Assembly (NCBI RefSeq): GCF_901875635.1
Contig: NZ_CABFMN010000044.1
Location: forward strand, 1-64,000
Direction: 5' to 3'
Length of the DNA: 64,000 nucleotides
Origin: Xylophilus ampelinus
GTDB taxonomy: Bacteria > Pseudomonadota > Gammaproteobacteria > Burkholderiales > Burkholderiaceae_C
In this document: in pieces, positions 6,654 to 15,493 of the stretch
How positions within the stretch are numbered: position 1 is the stretch's first letter
How the letters are laid out: the number at the start of each line of letters is the position of its first letter
Position numbers and translations under genes: made by a program
Notes under the pieces: model-generated
Database searches by the model: none
Seen by the model: the letters and a program-made list of their open reading frames with translations, nothing else
Told to the model about the DNA's origin: nothing

Positions 6654-8825
6654 TCAGTTCGGCAGCCGCAGCTGCGACAGCGCACGGTCCAGCCTGATCA
6701 GCCACACGCGCGTGGGCCGTTCCAGGTCGCTGCCACGCGTGATGCGTGCCTTGACCACGCCCGCAGGGCATCCGCTCACGATGGCGCCCGTCGCGTCCAC
6801 CGTGCAGTCCTCGATGCTGCCGGCCACGACCTTGCCGTCGGCGTCGTAGAGCTTCGTCGCGAGGCCGAAGTCGTCGTCGTTGACCAGGGCCAGCGTGTGG
6901 TCGTCCACCAGTGCCAGGCCCTCGGCTTTCTCGGCGAGCCAGCCCAGCGCGTTGAGGTCGAGCAGTTCGGTCTTGTCCATCGTGACCACGCCGGCGTAGC
7001 TGACGCCGTTGGACGCGGCCTGGGTGATGCTGCTGATTTCCAGGTTCTCGTCCATGGCCGCGATGTCGGTCGCGGAAGCGGGCAGTTCGACCAGCATCAG
7101 CTTGTTCATCACCTTGCCGTCGCTCTTGCGCGCACCCTGCTCGATGACGATGAAGCGGCCATTGCCCAGGCTCACCACGTCGCCCAGCTTGGCGTTGCCG
7201 GTGCGGTCCTTGTCGTAGGCCGAGCCGTCGATGGGATAGGCGTAGGACTTCGAGGTCTCGGTCGCCGGGTCGAACTCCATCCAGCGCGCGAACTTCGCGA
7301 TATGGCGCACGTCGGTGTTGCTGCCGCCCGGCGGCTTGGCCTTGATCGACTTGCCGGCACCGTCCTTCGGGTCGATGGGGCTTTGCAGGAAGCCGTGCAG
7401 CCGGCCGGTCGCCACGTCCAGCGTGAGCCCCTCCATCCCGCGGTTGATGCGGCGCTTGGCGAAGATCCCCGGCAGGCCCGCGCCTGGCGCGTACTTCTTC
7501 TCGATCACGCCGGTGGCGATGTTGATGCGGGCCACGAAGGGGCCGTACTCGTCGCTGGTCCACAGCACGTTGCGCGCCTTGTCGTAGACCATCGACTCCG
7601 GGTCCAGGCCGTTGGCATCGAAGCCCGACTTCGCGGCGTCGTAGACGTAGGTGTCGGTCAGCGGAATCTCGCCCGTCGAGCCCACGGCGCCGGCCTGGGG
7701 CGGAAGGCCGGTGACCTTGGTCTGCGCGTCCACGCGCAGCGCAGTGCTCGAGGTCAGTACCGCGCCGTTCTTGCCGATCCGCACCAGGCCGAAGCTCGGC
7801 GCGAAGGAGGGCGCCGGGAACACCTTGCTGACGCTGGTCGCGCCGCCGCTGTCGCCCGGTACCGGCACGGTGGGGCCGTCGCCGTTGGGACCGCGGTCGG
7901 TGATGGCATAGAACTCCAGCGTGCCGTCGTCGGCCTTCCCCTTGAAGGCCATGCCGGAGCCGTAGGCGGGCAGGAACCCCAGCGGGAAGTCCGCCTTCAC
8001 CGCCGCCTGGCTGCCCTCGTAGGGCACGTAGTAGCGCGCATCGGCCTGCAACTGGTAGCGGGTCACGCTGACCGCGATGCTGCCCAGCGCATTGGTCTGG
8101 CTGGTGCTGGTGCCGATCGGCGTGCCGAGCGTGGCGGCGAGCGTGTTCTCGAAGTGCTCGCGCGCCAACTGGCGGCGCCCATCGTCCACCGTGCGGCCCG
8201 ACCAGGGAGCGGGCAGGGCCGTGAGCACGGCCTGCAGCGCCGTGTTGAAGGCGGCGGCCTGGGCCGAGAAGTCGAGCGTGCTGGCCTTGAGCTGTGCCTT
8301 CACTTCGGATGTGAGGCGGATGCCGTTGGACGGATCGCCGTCGTCGTCCAGGCTCTGCAGCGCGAGCAGGCGGTTGATCACCGCATCGGCCTGCAGCCCT
8401 TCGGGCGAGGCGGTGGCACCGGCCAGCGTGAGCGGCGTCACCACGGTGCCGCACGGCGCCGAGCCCAGCTCCAGCGCGCCGGCGCGGAAGCGCACCGTGT
8501 CGCCGGGCAGGCATTCGAAGCGGCCCTGCGCATCGGTCTGGGCCACGGCGGCGCTGCCCGCGAGGTAGTCCAGCCCCTCGACGGCCGCGTCCAGGAAGGT
8601 GCCGCTGATGCGCGTGGGCGTCGTGGGGGTGCTGCCACCGCCCGAGCCGGCGCCGGGGGTGCTGCCGCTGGAACCGGTGCCGGTGCCGGGCGTTGTCCCG
8701 CCCGTGCCGAGGATCGGCCAGCCGCCGCCTCCTCCGCCGCCCCCGCAGGCCGCCAGCAGCAGGCTGGCACCGGCCATGGCGATCAGGCCCCTCGTCGTAC
8801 GTTGCGCTCTTTTCGTGTTGGTCAT
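6654..8825 (-). CDS. Phytase-like/esterase-like domain lipoprotein
   Basis: A 723-residue exported protein. The N-terminus has a lipoprotein signal peptide ending in the lipobox LLAAC near residue 25, followed by a Gly run and a Gly/Ser/Thr/Pro linker. A short beta-rich region then precedes the esterase-like activity of phytase domain, recognised by FYAITDRGPNGDGP, MVYDKARNVLWTSDEYGPF, INRGMEGLTLD and LNALGWLAEKAEGLALVDDHTLALVNDDDF. Such domains are predicted beta-propellers that cleave phosphate esters. Whether this one acts on phytate is unknown. Its promoter lies in the gap from the LysR gene at 8896, which is on the same strand. Confidence 0.82.
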   Translation of the reverse strand: MTNTKRAQRTTRGLIAMAGASLLLAACGGGGGGGGWPILGTGGTTPGTGTGSSGSTPGAGSGGGSTPTTPTRISGTFLDAAVEGLDYLAGSAAVAQTDAQGRFECLPGDTVRFRAGALELGSAPCGTVVTPLTLAGATASPEGLQADAVINRLLALQSLDDDGDPSNGIRLTSEVKAQLKASTLDFSAQAAAFNTALQAVLTALPAPWSGRTVDDGRRQLAREHFENTLAATLGTPIGTSTSQTNALGSIAVSVTRYQLQADARYYVPYEGSQAAVKADFPLGFLPAYGSGMAFKGKADDGTLEFYAITDRGPNGDGPTVPVPGDSGGATSVSKVFPAPSFAPSFGLVRIGKNGAVLTSSTALRVDAQTKVTGLPPQAGAVGSTGEIPLTDTYVYDAAKSGFDANGLDPESMVYDKARNVLWTSDEYGPFVARINIATGVIEKKYAPGAGLPGIFAKRRINRGMEGLTLDVATGRLHGFLQSPIDPKDGAGKSIKAKPPGGSNTDVRHIAKFARWMEFDPATETSKSYAYPIDGSAYDKDRTGNAKLGDVVSLGNGRFIVIEQGARKSDGKVMNKLMLVELPASATDIAAMDENLEISSITQAASNGVSYAGVVTMDKTELLDLNALGWLAEKAEGLALVDDHTLALVNDDDFGLATKLYDADGKVVAGSIEDCTVDATGAIVSGCPAGVVKARITRGSDLERPTRVWLIRLDRALSQLRLPN

Positions 8826-8895
8826 CGTCTGGTGTCGGTCACGCCTGCGCACCACGCGCAGGACCGCGCGATTGGCGCTCGGCCCCGTGACCGGC

Positions 8896-9843
8896 TCATG
8901 ACAACGCGGGCATCTCCGCAGGCGCGTCGCCGAGGTGCGCCGCCAGGTGGTCGACCAGCACCCGCACCTTCGGCGGCAGGAAGCGGTTCGGCGGATAAAG
9001 CAGCCAGACCGTGCCCGCGTAGGCGTGGTCGTCGTGGGTCCAGTCGGGCAGCACGGGCACGAGCGTGCCGCTGCGCATGGCGTTGCCGGCGATGAAATCC
9101 GGCAGAGTGGCGATGCCCAGCCCCTGCAAGGCGGCGTCGAGCCGCGCGACGGCATGGTTGACGCTGTAGCGGCCCCGCACCTCGACGGTGGTGCGGGTGC
9201 AGTCGGCCGTCCGGCGCAGCCGCCAGCGGCGGTCCTGCGGCGTTTCGCCCAGCGTGAGGCAATCGTGCGCGGTGAGTTCGTCGGGCGCCTGCGGCACGCC
9301 GCGCGCCTGCAGGTAGGCCGGCGACGCGCACAGCCGCCACGCCGCACTGCCGACGGGCCGGCCGGCCAGGTGCGGCGGCGGCCGGTCGGTCAGGCGCAGC
9401 ACCAGGTCCAGGCCGTCCGCCACCGGGTCCAGCGCCAGATCGCTGGCCACCAGGCGCAACTGCACCTGCGGCCAGGTGGCGAGGAAGGACGGCACCAGCG
9501 GGTGCACGACGGCCTGCGCGAACTCGGTCGGCGCGCTGAGCGACACCAGGCCCTGCGGTTCGCGGCGAGTCTCGCCAGCGGCATCGAGCGCATCGGCCGC
9601 GGCCCCGAGCATGTCGCGCGCGTGGCGCGCCACCTGCGCGCCGGCTTGCGTCACACGCACACGGCGTGTCGTGCGCTCGAGCAAGCGCGTGGCCAGCGCG
9701 GCTTCGAGCCGCTGCACGGTGCGGCTCACGGTCGACGGCGCCGTGCCCAGCTGGCGCGCGGCCACCGAGAAGTTGCCGGCTTCCACCACGCGGGCGAAGG
9801 TGGCCAGGTCGGGCAGGAGCGGGAGCAGGTCGGGATCGGTCAT
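8896..9843 (-). CDS. LysR-family transcriptional regulator
   Basis: A 315-residue DNA-binding regulator. The winged helix-turn-helix spans residues 10-70 (FARVVEAGNFSVAARQLGTA then PSTVSRTVQRLEAALATRLL), followed by the type 2 periplasmic-binding-like effector domain containing LVSLSAPTEFAQAVVHP. It belongs to the branch related to DsdC/AaeR-type regulators of small-molecule export or detoxification, but the effector cannot be inferred. The ATG lies 75 bp from the divergently transcribed EamA exporter, and the shared gap carries an inverted repeat at 9881-9894. The exporter is therefore the likely target. Confidence 0.92.
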   Translation of the reverse strand: MTDPDLLPLLPDLATFARVVEAGNFSVAARQLGTAPSTVSRTVQRLEAALATRLLERTTRRVRVTQAGAQVARHARDMLGAAADALDAAGETRREPQGLVSLSAPTEFAQAVVHPLVPSFLATWPQVQLRLVASDLALDPVADGLDLVLRLTDRPPPHLAGRPVGSAAWRLCASPAYLQARGVPQAPDELTAHDCLTLGETPQDRRWRLRRTADCTRTTVEVRGRYSVNHAVARLDAALQGLGIATLPDFIAGNAMRSGTLVPVLPDWTHDDHAYAGTVWLLYPPNRFLPPKVRVLVDHLAAHLGDAPAEMPALS

Positions 9844-9880
9844 TGTTGATTCCGGTGCACAGCTGGATTGCGCGGCGGCT

Positions 9881-9894
9881 GGATTATCGAATCC
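9881..9894. promoter_or_regulatory. Inverted repeat in the LysR/EamA divergent promoter
   Basis: GGATT-ATCG-AATCC, with a partial direct copy GCTGGATT at 9862-9869 and 9878-9885. It sits centrally in the only non-coding DNA between the two genes and is a candidate LysR binding site. Confidence 0.45.
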
Positions 9895-9918
9895 TGCGCA
9901 CGGGTCGACAGTCGCGGC

Positions 9919-10869
9919 ATGGCTTCCTTCCTTCCCGCCCGCCGCCTGTTTTGGCTGTCCGACGCACTGCTGCTGGCCGTCGCCGCCGTCTGGGGCACGA
10001 GCTACGGCGTCATGAAGACGGCGCTGGCCTTCTACCCCGTGCTGGGCCTGCTGGCGCTGCGTTTCGGCCTGACCTTCGTGCTGCTGTCGCCGGCCCTGCG
10101 CGGACTGCGCGGCGTGCCGGCAGCGCTGCGCTGGCAGATGGCCGGTCTCGGCGGCCTGCTGCTGGCGATCTTCCTGTGCGAGAGCTACGGCGTGCTGCAC
10201 ACCCAGGCGGCGCGCGCGGCCTTCCTCATCAGCCTGTGCGTGGTGTTCACGCCGCTGGTGGAGTGGGTGCTGTTGCGCCGGCGTCCGGCCGGGCGCGAAT
10301 GGGTCGCCGTCGGGCTCTCTTTGCTCGGGGCCGCGCTGCTGGCGGGCGATGCTGCGGGGGGATTCGGGCTGGGCGATGTGCTGGTGCTCGGCGCGGCGCT
10401 GCTGCGCGCGCTGATGGTCTGCTGCACGCGCCGCGTGCTGGCAGCGAGCAGCGCGTCATCGGTGCCGCCGGCGCTGGCGGTCACCGCGGTGCAGTCTGGC
10501 GTGGTGGCCGTGGGTTGCGCGCTGCTCGCCACGCTGCAGGGGCCGTGGCCCGCGCTGCCGTCGCTGTCGGGCGAGCCGCTGTTCTGGGCCTGCCTCGCCT
10601 GGCTGGTCGGCGCCTGCACGCTCTTCGCCTTCTTCGCGCAGAACACGGGGCTGCAGCACAGCACGCCCACGCGTGTGGCGCTGCTCATGGGCAGCGAGCC
10701 GGCCTTCGGCGCGCTCTTCGCGGTGGCGGTGCTGGGTGAGTCTGTCGGGCCCACGGCGTGGACGGGCGGCACGCTGATCGTCGGGGCAGCGCTGCTGGCC
10801 ACCATGCGCTGGACGCCTCGCCGGCGCAGCGCACTCGCTGCCCCGGTCGCGAGATCGTCACGTTCGTGA
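9919..10869 (+). CDS. EamA (DMT) family transporter
   Basis: An inner-membrane drug/metabolite exporter of 316 residues with ten hydrophobic segments arranged as two EamA repeats. The first repeat begins LLLAVAAVWGTSYGVMKTAL; the second contains the usual GSEPAFGALFAVAVLGE motif near residue 255. ATG 9919 gives the canonical short N-terminus; an in-frame ATG at 9868 would run into the regulator promoter. It is divergent from a LysR gene, a common regulator-exporter arrangement. The substrate is unknown. Confidence 0.9.
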   Translation: MASFLPARRLFWLSDALLLAVAAVWGTSYGVMKTALAFYPVLGLLALRFGLTFVLLSPALRGLRGVPAALRWQMAGLGGLLLAIFLCESYGVLHTQAARAAFLISLCVVFTPLVEWVLLRRRPAGREWVAVGLSLLGAALLAGDAAGGFGLGDVLVLGAALLRALMVCCTRRVLAASSASSVPPALAVTAVQSGVVAVGCALLATLQGPWPALPSLSGEPLFWACLAWLVGACTLFAFFAQNTGLQHSTPTRVALLMGSEPAFGALFAVAVLGESVGPTAWTGGTLIVGAALLATMRWTPRRRSALAAPVARSSRS

Positions 10870-10927
10870 CGAATTCGGCCGCAACGCCCGCTGGGCGGGG
10901 GCTGGCGGCCGATTGCACTTTCAGTTT

Positions 10928-12328
10928 TCAGCGCGCCGGAGGCACCGGCACGGGGCTTTCGGTCGCCGCCGAGGGCTGCGTGCCCGCGCTTGCCGACGAC
11001 GCCAGTGTGGCCTCGATCGGCTGCAGGTCCTCCGGCCGCAGCGAGCCGTTGGCCTGGCGCAGCTTGAGGTGGCCCAGCAGCACGTTGTAGCGCGCCAGCG
11101 CCAGGTCGCGCTTGGTCTGGAAGAGCTGGCTCTGCGCGTTCAGCACGTCGATGTTGATGCGCACGCCCACCTGGTAGCCCAGGCGGTTGGCATCGAGGGC
11201 GCTCTGGCTGCTGGCCTCGGCCGATTCCAGCGCCTTCACCTGGTTGGCGCCGGCCACGAGGCCGAGGTAGGCGGCGCGGGTGGCCTGGGTGACATTGCGG
11301 CGCGTGGCGTCGAGCTGGGCACGGGCCTGGTCTTCGAGCGCAACGGTCTCGCGCACGCGGTTCTCCACCGCGAAGCCGGCGAAGAGCGGCAGCGTCATCT
11401 GCACGCCGATGTACGACTGCTTCACGCGCGTGCGCAGGGTCGAGTCGATCACCCCCTCGGGGTTGTTCTGTACGCCGTAGCTCAGCGTTGCGTCGACCAC
11501 CGGCTTGTGGCCGGCCTTGGCCTTGTCGATCTCCAGGCCGGCCACGTCGAGCGCGAGCCGGGCCTGCGCGATGGCCGGATGGCCGTCCTCGGCCTGCGCG
11601 ACCCAGGCTTCGGCGCCGGCAGGCGCGGGTACCGGCAGGCGCGCCGGAGCGGCCAGCGGCCAGGGCGTGGTGCCGCTGCGCCCCACGAGCTGGTCGAGGG
11701 CGATGCGTTTGACCTGCAGGTCGTTCTCGGCCGCGATTTCCTGCGCGGTGACGAGGTCGTAGCGCGCCTGCGCCTCGCGCGTGTCGGTGATGGTGGCGTT
11801 GCCGACGTCGAAGTTGCGCTGCGCGGCGGCGCGCTGCTCGGCGACGGCGGCCTTCTGCGCGCGGACCAGCGCGAGGCTGTCCTGGCTGCCCAGCACGTCG
11901 AAATACGCCTGGCTCACGCGCACGATCAGGTCCTGCTCGGCCAGGGCGAGCTGCGCGTTCGCGATGTCGTACTGGCGCTTGCCCTGCTCGTAGGTGGCCC
12001 AGTTGGCCGGGCGGTAAAGGGGCTGCACGGCCTGCACGCCCGCCTGCTGGGTGCTGAAGTCGCGCGGTCCGGTGCCCTGGTCGGTGCGGATGCTGGCATC
12101 GGTGCGTGACGCCGAGGCCTGCAGGCCCACCTGCGGCAGCAGGCCCGCCTTGGCCTGCGCGGCGCGGGCGTTGGTCGCCTCGTACTGCGCGCGCGCGCCC
12201 TGGTAGGTGGCGTCGAAGGCGCGCGCCGATTCGTACAGCGCGACCAGGCTCTGGCCATGGGCCGGCAGGGTGGCCGCGAGGGCGACGCCGCCAGCGGCCG
12301 CGAGAAGGGAGAGCCGCAGCCGGCGCAT
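10928..12328 (-). CDS. tolC: TolC-family outer membrane efflux protein
   Basis: Trimeric outer-membrane and periplasmic channel of type I secretion and efflux systems. The 466-residue precursor has a signal peptide cleaved near LPAHGQS and two OEP repeats. The first begins LVALYESARAFDATYQGARA; the equivalents of the YxxT-type tips and QA-rich coiled-coil helices follow (ARAAQAKAGLLPQVGL, QAGVQAVQPLYRPANW). The second half contains VDATLSYGVQNNPEG. The short Pro-rich C-terminus is variable in the family. It lies last in the pcm-rhodanese-tolC run, 30 bp after the rhodanese gene. Confidence 0.93.
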   Translation of the reverse strand: MRRLRLSLLAAAGGVALAATLPAHGQSLVALYESARAFDATYQGARAQYEATNARAAQAKAGLLPQVGLQASASRTDASIRTDQGTGPRDFSTQQAGVQAVQPLYRPANWATYEQGKRQYDIANAQLALAEQDLIVRVSQAYFDVLGSQDSLALVRAQKAAVAEQRAAAQRNFDVGNATITDTREAQARYDLVTAQEIAAENDLQVKRIALDQLVGRSGTTPWPLAAPARLPVPAPAGAEAWVAQAEDGHPAIAQARLALDVAGLEIDKAKAGHKPVVDATLSYGVQNNPEGVIDSTLRTRVKQSYIGVQMTLPLFAGFAVENRVRETVALEDQARAQLDATRRNVTQATRAAYLGLVAGANQVKALESAEASSQSALDANRLGYQVGVRINIDVLNAQSQLFQTKRDLALARYNVLLGHLKLRQANGSLRPEDLQPIEATLASSASAGTQPSAATESPVPVPPAR

Positions 12329-12358
12329 GGAGGTCCTTCGGTGAGGGAGAAGACGAGC

Positions 12359-12697
12359 TCAGTACCGCGGCACCGCCGGGTCGTGCGTGGCCGACCAGGC
12401 GTCGATGCCGCCCGAGACGTTGGCCACCTGCTCGAAGCCCTGGTGCTCGAGGAACATGGCCACCCGCTGGCTGCGGGCGCCGTGGTGGCACAGGCAGGCG
12501 ATGCGCTGGGCCGGGTCGAGTTCGGCGATGCGCGCCGGGATCTCGTTCATCGGGATGGCGACCAGCGTGAAGCCTTCGGGCGTCACGCTGGCGGTCTCGC
12601 GCTCCCACGGCTCGCGCACATCGACCAGCACCGCGGGCGCAGACGGGTCCTGCGCGAACCATTGGGCCAGAGCGGCGGGAGGGATCTGGTCGATCAT
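12359..12697 (-). CDS. Single-domain rhodanese-like protein
   Basis: A 112-residue sulfurtransferase fold. The active-site loop is CHHGARS near residues 68-74, with the catalytic Cys present (C-x-x-G-x-R-S). LVDVREPWERE and the C-terminal VSGGIDAWS are standard rhodanese/GlpE-type landmarks. It probably transfers sulfane sulfur between small thiols in the cytoplasm. The gene lies 22 bp after pcm and 30 bp before tolC on the same strand, an order common in Burkholderiales. Confidence 0.92.
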   Translation of the reverse strand: MIDQIPPAALAQWFAQDPSAPAVLVDVREPWERETASVTPEGFTLVAIPMNEIPARIAELDPAQRIACLCHHGARSQRVAMFLEHQGFEQVANVSGGIDAWSATHDPAVPRY

Positions 12698-12719
12698 GGC
12701 AAGGGCGCGGGTTCGGGGC

Positions 12720-13397
12720 TCAGAAGCTGAAGCGGGTCGGCTCAGGGAAGTTCAGCAGGCGCGGGACCACCATGTCCCAGGGCTGCGTCGTTTCCCACTT
12801 GCCTTCGCTCACGCGGGTCACGATGTGGGCGCGCATCATCGGCTCCTCGCCCACGATCGCGATCAGGCGGCCGCCGATGTTGAGCGAGCCCAGCAGGTTC
12901 TGCGGCACCTTGGCGACCGAGCCGCTGAGCACGATCACGTCGAAGGTCGGGCCGCTGGGCAGCGGCTTGGACCCGTCGGCACAGCGCACCTCGACGTTGT
13001 GCACGCCGTTGCGGCGCAGCGTCTCGGCGGCACGCGCGGCGATGGCTTCGTCGATCTCCAGGCTCAGCACCTTGGCGGCGCGGTAGGCCAGCAGCGCGGC
13101 CATGTAGCCCGAGCCGGTGCCGATCTCGAGCACGGTGTCGGTCTTCTTCACGTGCAGGTCCTGCAGCATGCGCGCCTCGACCTTGGGCGAAAGCATGCAC
13201 TGGCCGGGTTCCTTCGCGTTCTCGAAGGGCAGCTCCAGGTCGAAGAAGGCCATCGAGCGATGCGCGGCGGGCACGTAGTCCTCGCGGCGCACGATGGACA
13301 GCTGCTCCAGGATGTCCAGTTCGAGCACGTTCCAGGGACGGATCTGCTGCTCGATCATGTTGTAGCGAAGCGGATCGGTGTTCAGGGGGGCGGTCAT
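12720..13397 (-). CDS. pcm: Protein-L-isoaspartate O-methyltransferase
   Basis: Uses S-adenosylmethionine to methylate isoaspartyl residues in damaged proteins so they can be restored. The 225-residue protein has the SAM motif I VLEIGTGSGYMAALLA near residues 87-102 and LSPKVEARMLQDL upstream of it. It belongs to the betaproteobacterial branch that lacks the exact P-x-G-x-x-Q start of E. coli Pcm, so a more general SAM-methyltransferase role is possible. It begins the pcm-rhodanese-tolC unit, 60 bp after the TetR gene. Confidence 0.85.
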   Translation of the reverse strand: MTAPLNTDPLRYNMIEQQIRPWNVLELDILEQLSIVRREDYVPAAHRSMAFFDLELPFENAKEPGQCMLSPKVEARMLQDLHVKKTDTVLEIGTGSGYMAALLAYRAAKVLSLEIDEAIAARAAETLRRNGVHNVEVRCADGSKPLPSGPTFDVIVLSGSVAKVPQNLLGSLNIGGRLIAIVGEEPMMRAHIVTRVSEGKWETTQPWDMVVPRLLNFPEPTRFSF

Positions 13398-13457
13398 GCG
13401 GGGCTCCAGGCGGAAGGACTCGGAAGGGACGGTCGTTCGGACGACAAACTTTCGATT

Positions 13458-14198
13458 TTAGGAGGCGGGTGGCGACGGGGCGGGCGGTGCGGGGCGCCAG
13501 GGCGCATCGGCCGTCTGGGCGGCCGATCGCCGGCCGGCCGGGGTGCACAGGCCCTGCAGCACGATCTCGGCCTGCACGGCAAGGTAGCGCCCGGGGTCCC
13601 GCTGCGCCGCGTCGTCGACACAGGCCAGCACCGAGTGCCGGGCGAGCATCAGGAACATCATGGGCGCGATCACGGCGTAGATGGCCTGGCCCGGGTCCAG
13701 CGGCGCGAACTCGCCGCGGTCGATGCCGCGCTGGAGCACGCGCCGCACCAGCTCGTGCGCCGGTCGCACCACCTCGCGCTGGTAGAAGGCCGCCAGCTCC
13801 GGGAAGTTGCCGCCCTCGGTGATCATCAGCTTGGTGATGCCGGCCACCTTGGTCGAGCCCACGCGCTCCCACCAGCTGTGCATGCAGTAGCGCAGCATGT
13901 CGGGCGTGCTGCCGTCGAATTCCTCGTACTCGCGGTTCCATTCGGCGAAGCGGCCCGAGAGGTTCTCGGTGACCACGGCCTTGAACAGCTCTTCCTTGCT
14001 CGGGAAGTAGAGGAACAGCGTGCCCTTGGAAACCCCCGCCCGCGCCGCCACCTCTTCCGAGCGTGTGGCCGCGAAGCCCTTCTCCACGAACAGGTCGAGC
14101 GCCGCCTCGAGCAGCTCGCCCGGACGCGCTTCCTTGCGCCGTTCGCGCTTGGCGCGCACGGGGCACAGGGCGTCGCTGAGGAACTTGGAAGGGGACAT
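13458..14198 (-). CDS. TetR/AcrR-family transcriptional regulator
   Basis: A 246-residue repressor. The N-terminal helix-turn-helix reads EKGFAATRSEEVAARAGVSK then GTLFLYFPSKEELFKAVV, near residues 40-80. The C-terminal ligand-binding domain matches the AefR/TetR_C group and ends in a Pro/Ala-rich tail. ATG 14198 is preferred; a TTG six bases upstream is in frame. An imperfect palindrome at 14206-14225, directly upstream, is the probable autoregulatory operator. The divergent msrA and the downstream pcm-rhodanese-tolC genes are candidate targets. Confidence 0.9.
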   Translation of the reverse strand: MSPSKFLSDALCPVRAKRERRKEARPGELLEAALDLFVEKGFAATRSEEVAARAGVSKGTLFLYFPSKEELFKAVVTENLSGRFAEWNREYEEFDGSTPDMLRYCMHSWWERVGSTKVAGITKLMITEGGNFPELAAFYQREVVRPAHELVRRVLQRGIDRGEFAPLDPGQAIYAVIAPMMFLMLARHSVLACVDDAAQRDPGRYLAVQAEIVLQGLCTPAGRRSAAQTADAPWRPAPPAPSPPAS

Positions 14199-14205
14199 CG
14201 GCAAT

Positions 14206-14225
14206 TACTGACTGACGGGTTAGTA
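14206..14225. promoter_or_regulatory. TetR-type operator
   Basis: TACTGAC-6 bp-GTTAGTA, an inverted repeat with one mismatch, lies eight bases upstream of the TetR start codon. It also lies about 100 bp upstream of the divergent msrA start. Related TACTAAC/GTCAGTA sites precede TetR-controlled efflux genes in other betaproteobacteria (from memory). Confidence 0.6.
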
Positions 14226-14324
14226 ATGTAGTCAGCGGCCACGCGAGCGTCAACCGGCCACAATACCGCCCTTGCGTCTTTGCATGCGCTCCGTGTGGGG
14301 AGCTGCAGCTGGAGCCTCTTCGCC

Positions 14325-14900
14325 ATGTCCTCTTCTCCCGGTTCTTCGACCTCCCCGTCCTCCTTCGAAACCATCGTCCTCGGCGGTGGCTGCTTCTGGT
14401 GCACCGAGGCGGTCTTCGACCGCGTGGACGGCATCGTCGACGTCGAGTCCGGCTACAGCAACGGCCAGGTCCGCAATCCCAGCTACGAGCAGGTGTGCAC
14501 CGGCCAGACCGGCCACAACGAGGTGGTGAAGCTGCAGTTCGACCCCGCGCGCATCTCGCTGCGCGAGATCCTCGAGATCTTCTTCGTCGTGCACGACCCG
14601 ACCACCCTGAACCGCCAAGGCAACGACGTCGGCACGCAGTACCGCAGCGGCATCTACACCACCACCGACGCGCAGCAGGCAACGGCGCGCGAGGTGATCG
14701 CCGAGCTGGCAACCAACCAGGTCTACCGCGGCGCACCCATCGTGACCGAGGTGGCGCCGCTGTCCAACTACTGGCCGGCCGAGGACTACCACCAGGACTA
14801 CTTCGCGAAGCACCCGAACCAGGGCTACTGCGCCTTCGTGGTGGGGCCGAAGGTGGAGAAGTTCCAGAAGACCTTCGCCGCGCGGGTGAAGAAGGATTGA
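14325..14900 (+). CDS. msrA: Peptide-methionine (S)-S-oxide reductase
   Basis: Reduces the S-epimer of methionine sulfoxide in proteins, using thioredoxin. The catalytic motif GGCFWC is near residues 22-27, followed by the standard GYSNGQVRNPSYEQVCTGQT segment. DDVGTQYRS-type motifs (here NDVGTQYRSGIY) and YHQDYFAKHPNQGYC are all conserved. ATG 14325 gives 191 residues; an upstream in-frame ATG at 14280 lies in the promoter region. The next gene begins 16 bp later, so it may be co-transcribed with the His-rich protein and the ZnuD-like receptor. Confidence 0.95.
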   Translation: MSSSPGSSTSPSSFETIVLGGGCFWCTEAVFDRVDGIVDVESGYSNGQVRNPSYEQVCTGQTGHNEVVKLQFDPARISLREILEIFFVVHDPTTLNRQGNDVGTQYRSGIYTTTDAQQATAREVIAELATNQVYRGAPIVTEVAPLSNYWPAEDYHQDYFAKHPNQGYCAFVVGPKVEKFQKTFAARVKKD

Positions 14901-14916
14901 CGGGACAGACGCTGCC

Positions 14917-15363
14917 TTGACGACCGTGCCGCACACCACCCCGCTGCAAGTCCTGCGCCGCCCCGCGGCGCTGCGGCCGCTGGCGTGGCTGCTGGTGGTG
15001 GCGCTGTGCCTGGCGTCGACGCTCGGGCTGCTGCACCGCACGGTCCACCTGCCGGGGATGCCGCACGCCGCGGCGCTTGCGGCGTCCAACGCGACGCCGG
15101 AGCCGGCCGCTGCCGCCGCGGCGCACGCGCACGCCCACGGCGGCGCGCTGCACGGCCTGTTGGCCCTCTTCGGCGGCCACGACGACGGCGACCTGCAGTG
15201 CCGCCTGTACGACCAGCTCGCGCACGGCAGCGCGCTGCCGTCGGTGGCGCTGCTGGTGCTGCCGGTGGTGCTGCCCACCGCCGTCTTCGACTTCATGCAG
15301 GGCGAGGCGCTGGCGCGCTGGGTCCTGCTCTTCGACGCGCGCGGCCCGCCCGCCGCCCGCTGA
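14917..15363 (+). CDS. His-rich membrane-anchored hypothetical protein
   Basis: A 148-residue protein of unknown function starting at TTG. A hydrophobic segment near residues 22-42 (signal anchor or signal peptide) is followed by HRTVHLPGMPHAAAL, then a histidine cluster HAHAHGGALHGLLAL and GGHDDGD. A second hydrophobic stretch is near residues 108-125. The His/Asp clusters suggest binding of zinc or another transition metal in the periplasm. Its place between msrA and a ZnuD-like receptor supports a metal-handling role (inference). It resembles the loosely defined DUF2946-type proteins found beside TonB receptors. Confidence 0.6.
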   Translation: MTTVPHTTPLQVLRRPAALRPLAWLLVVALCLASTLGLLHRTVHLPGMPHAAALAASNATPEPAAAAAAHAHAHGGALHGLLALFGGHDDGDLQCRLYDQLAHGSALPSVALLVLPVVLPTAVFDFMQGEALARWVLLFDARGPPAAR

Positions 15364-15493
15364 ATCCCTGCGCCTGCACGTCCGGCACCCGTCCTGCACG
15401 GGCCGTCGGCGCTGCTTGGCACCTCCCTTTTCGTGACTGCGCGGCGCTCCTTCGGAGGCCGCGCGGCGCACCCCTGGATTCAACGGGCTTTCC

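Noticed and set aside
6897..9095. A 732-codon plus-strand frame opposite the phytase-like lipoprotein
   Set aside because: Antisense to a protein with a clear lipobox and phytase-like motifs. The translation has no recognisable domain.
15364..15493. Riboswitch (cobalamin or other) upstream of the TonB-dependent receptor
   Set aside because: None of the conserved B12-box blocks could be found, and the receptor resembles the zinc rather than the cobalamin branch.
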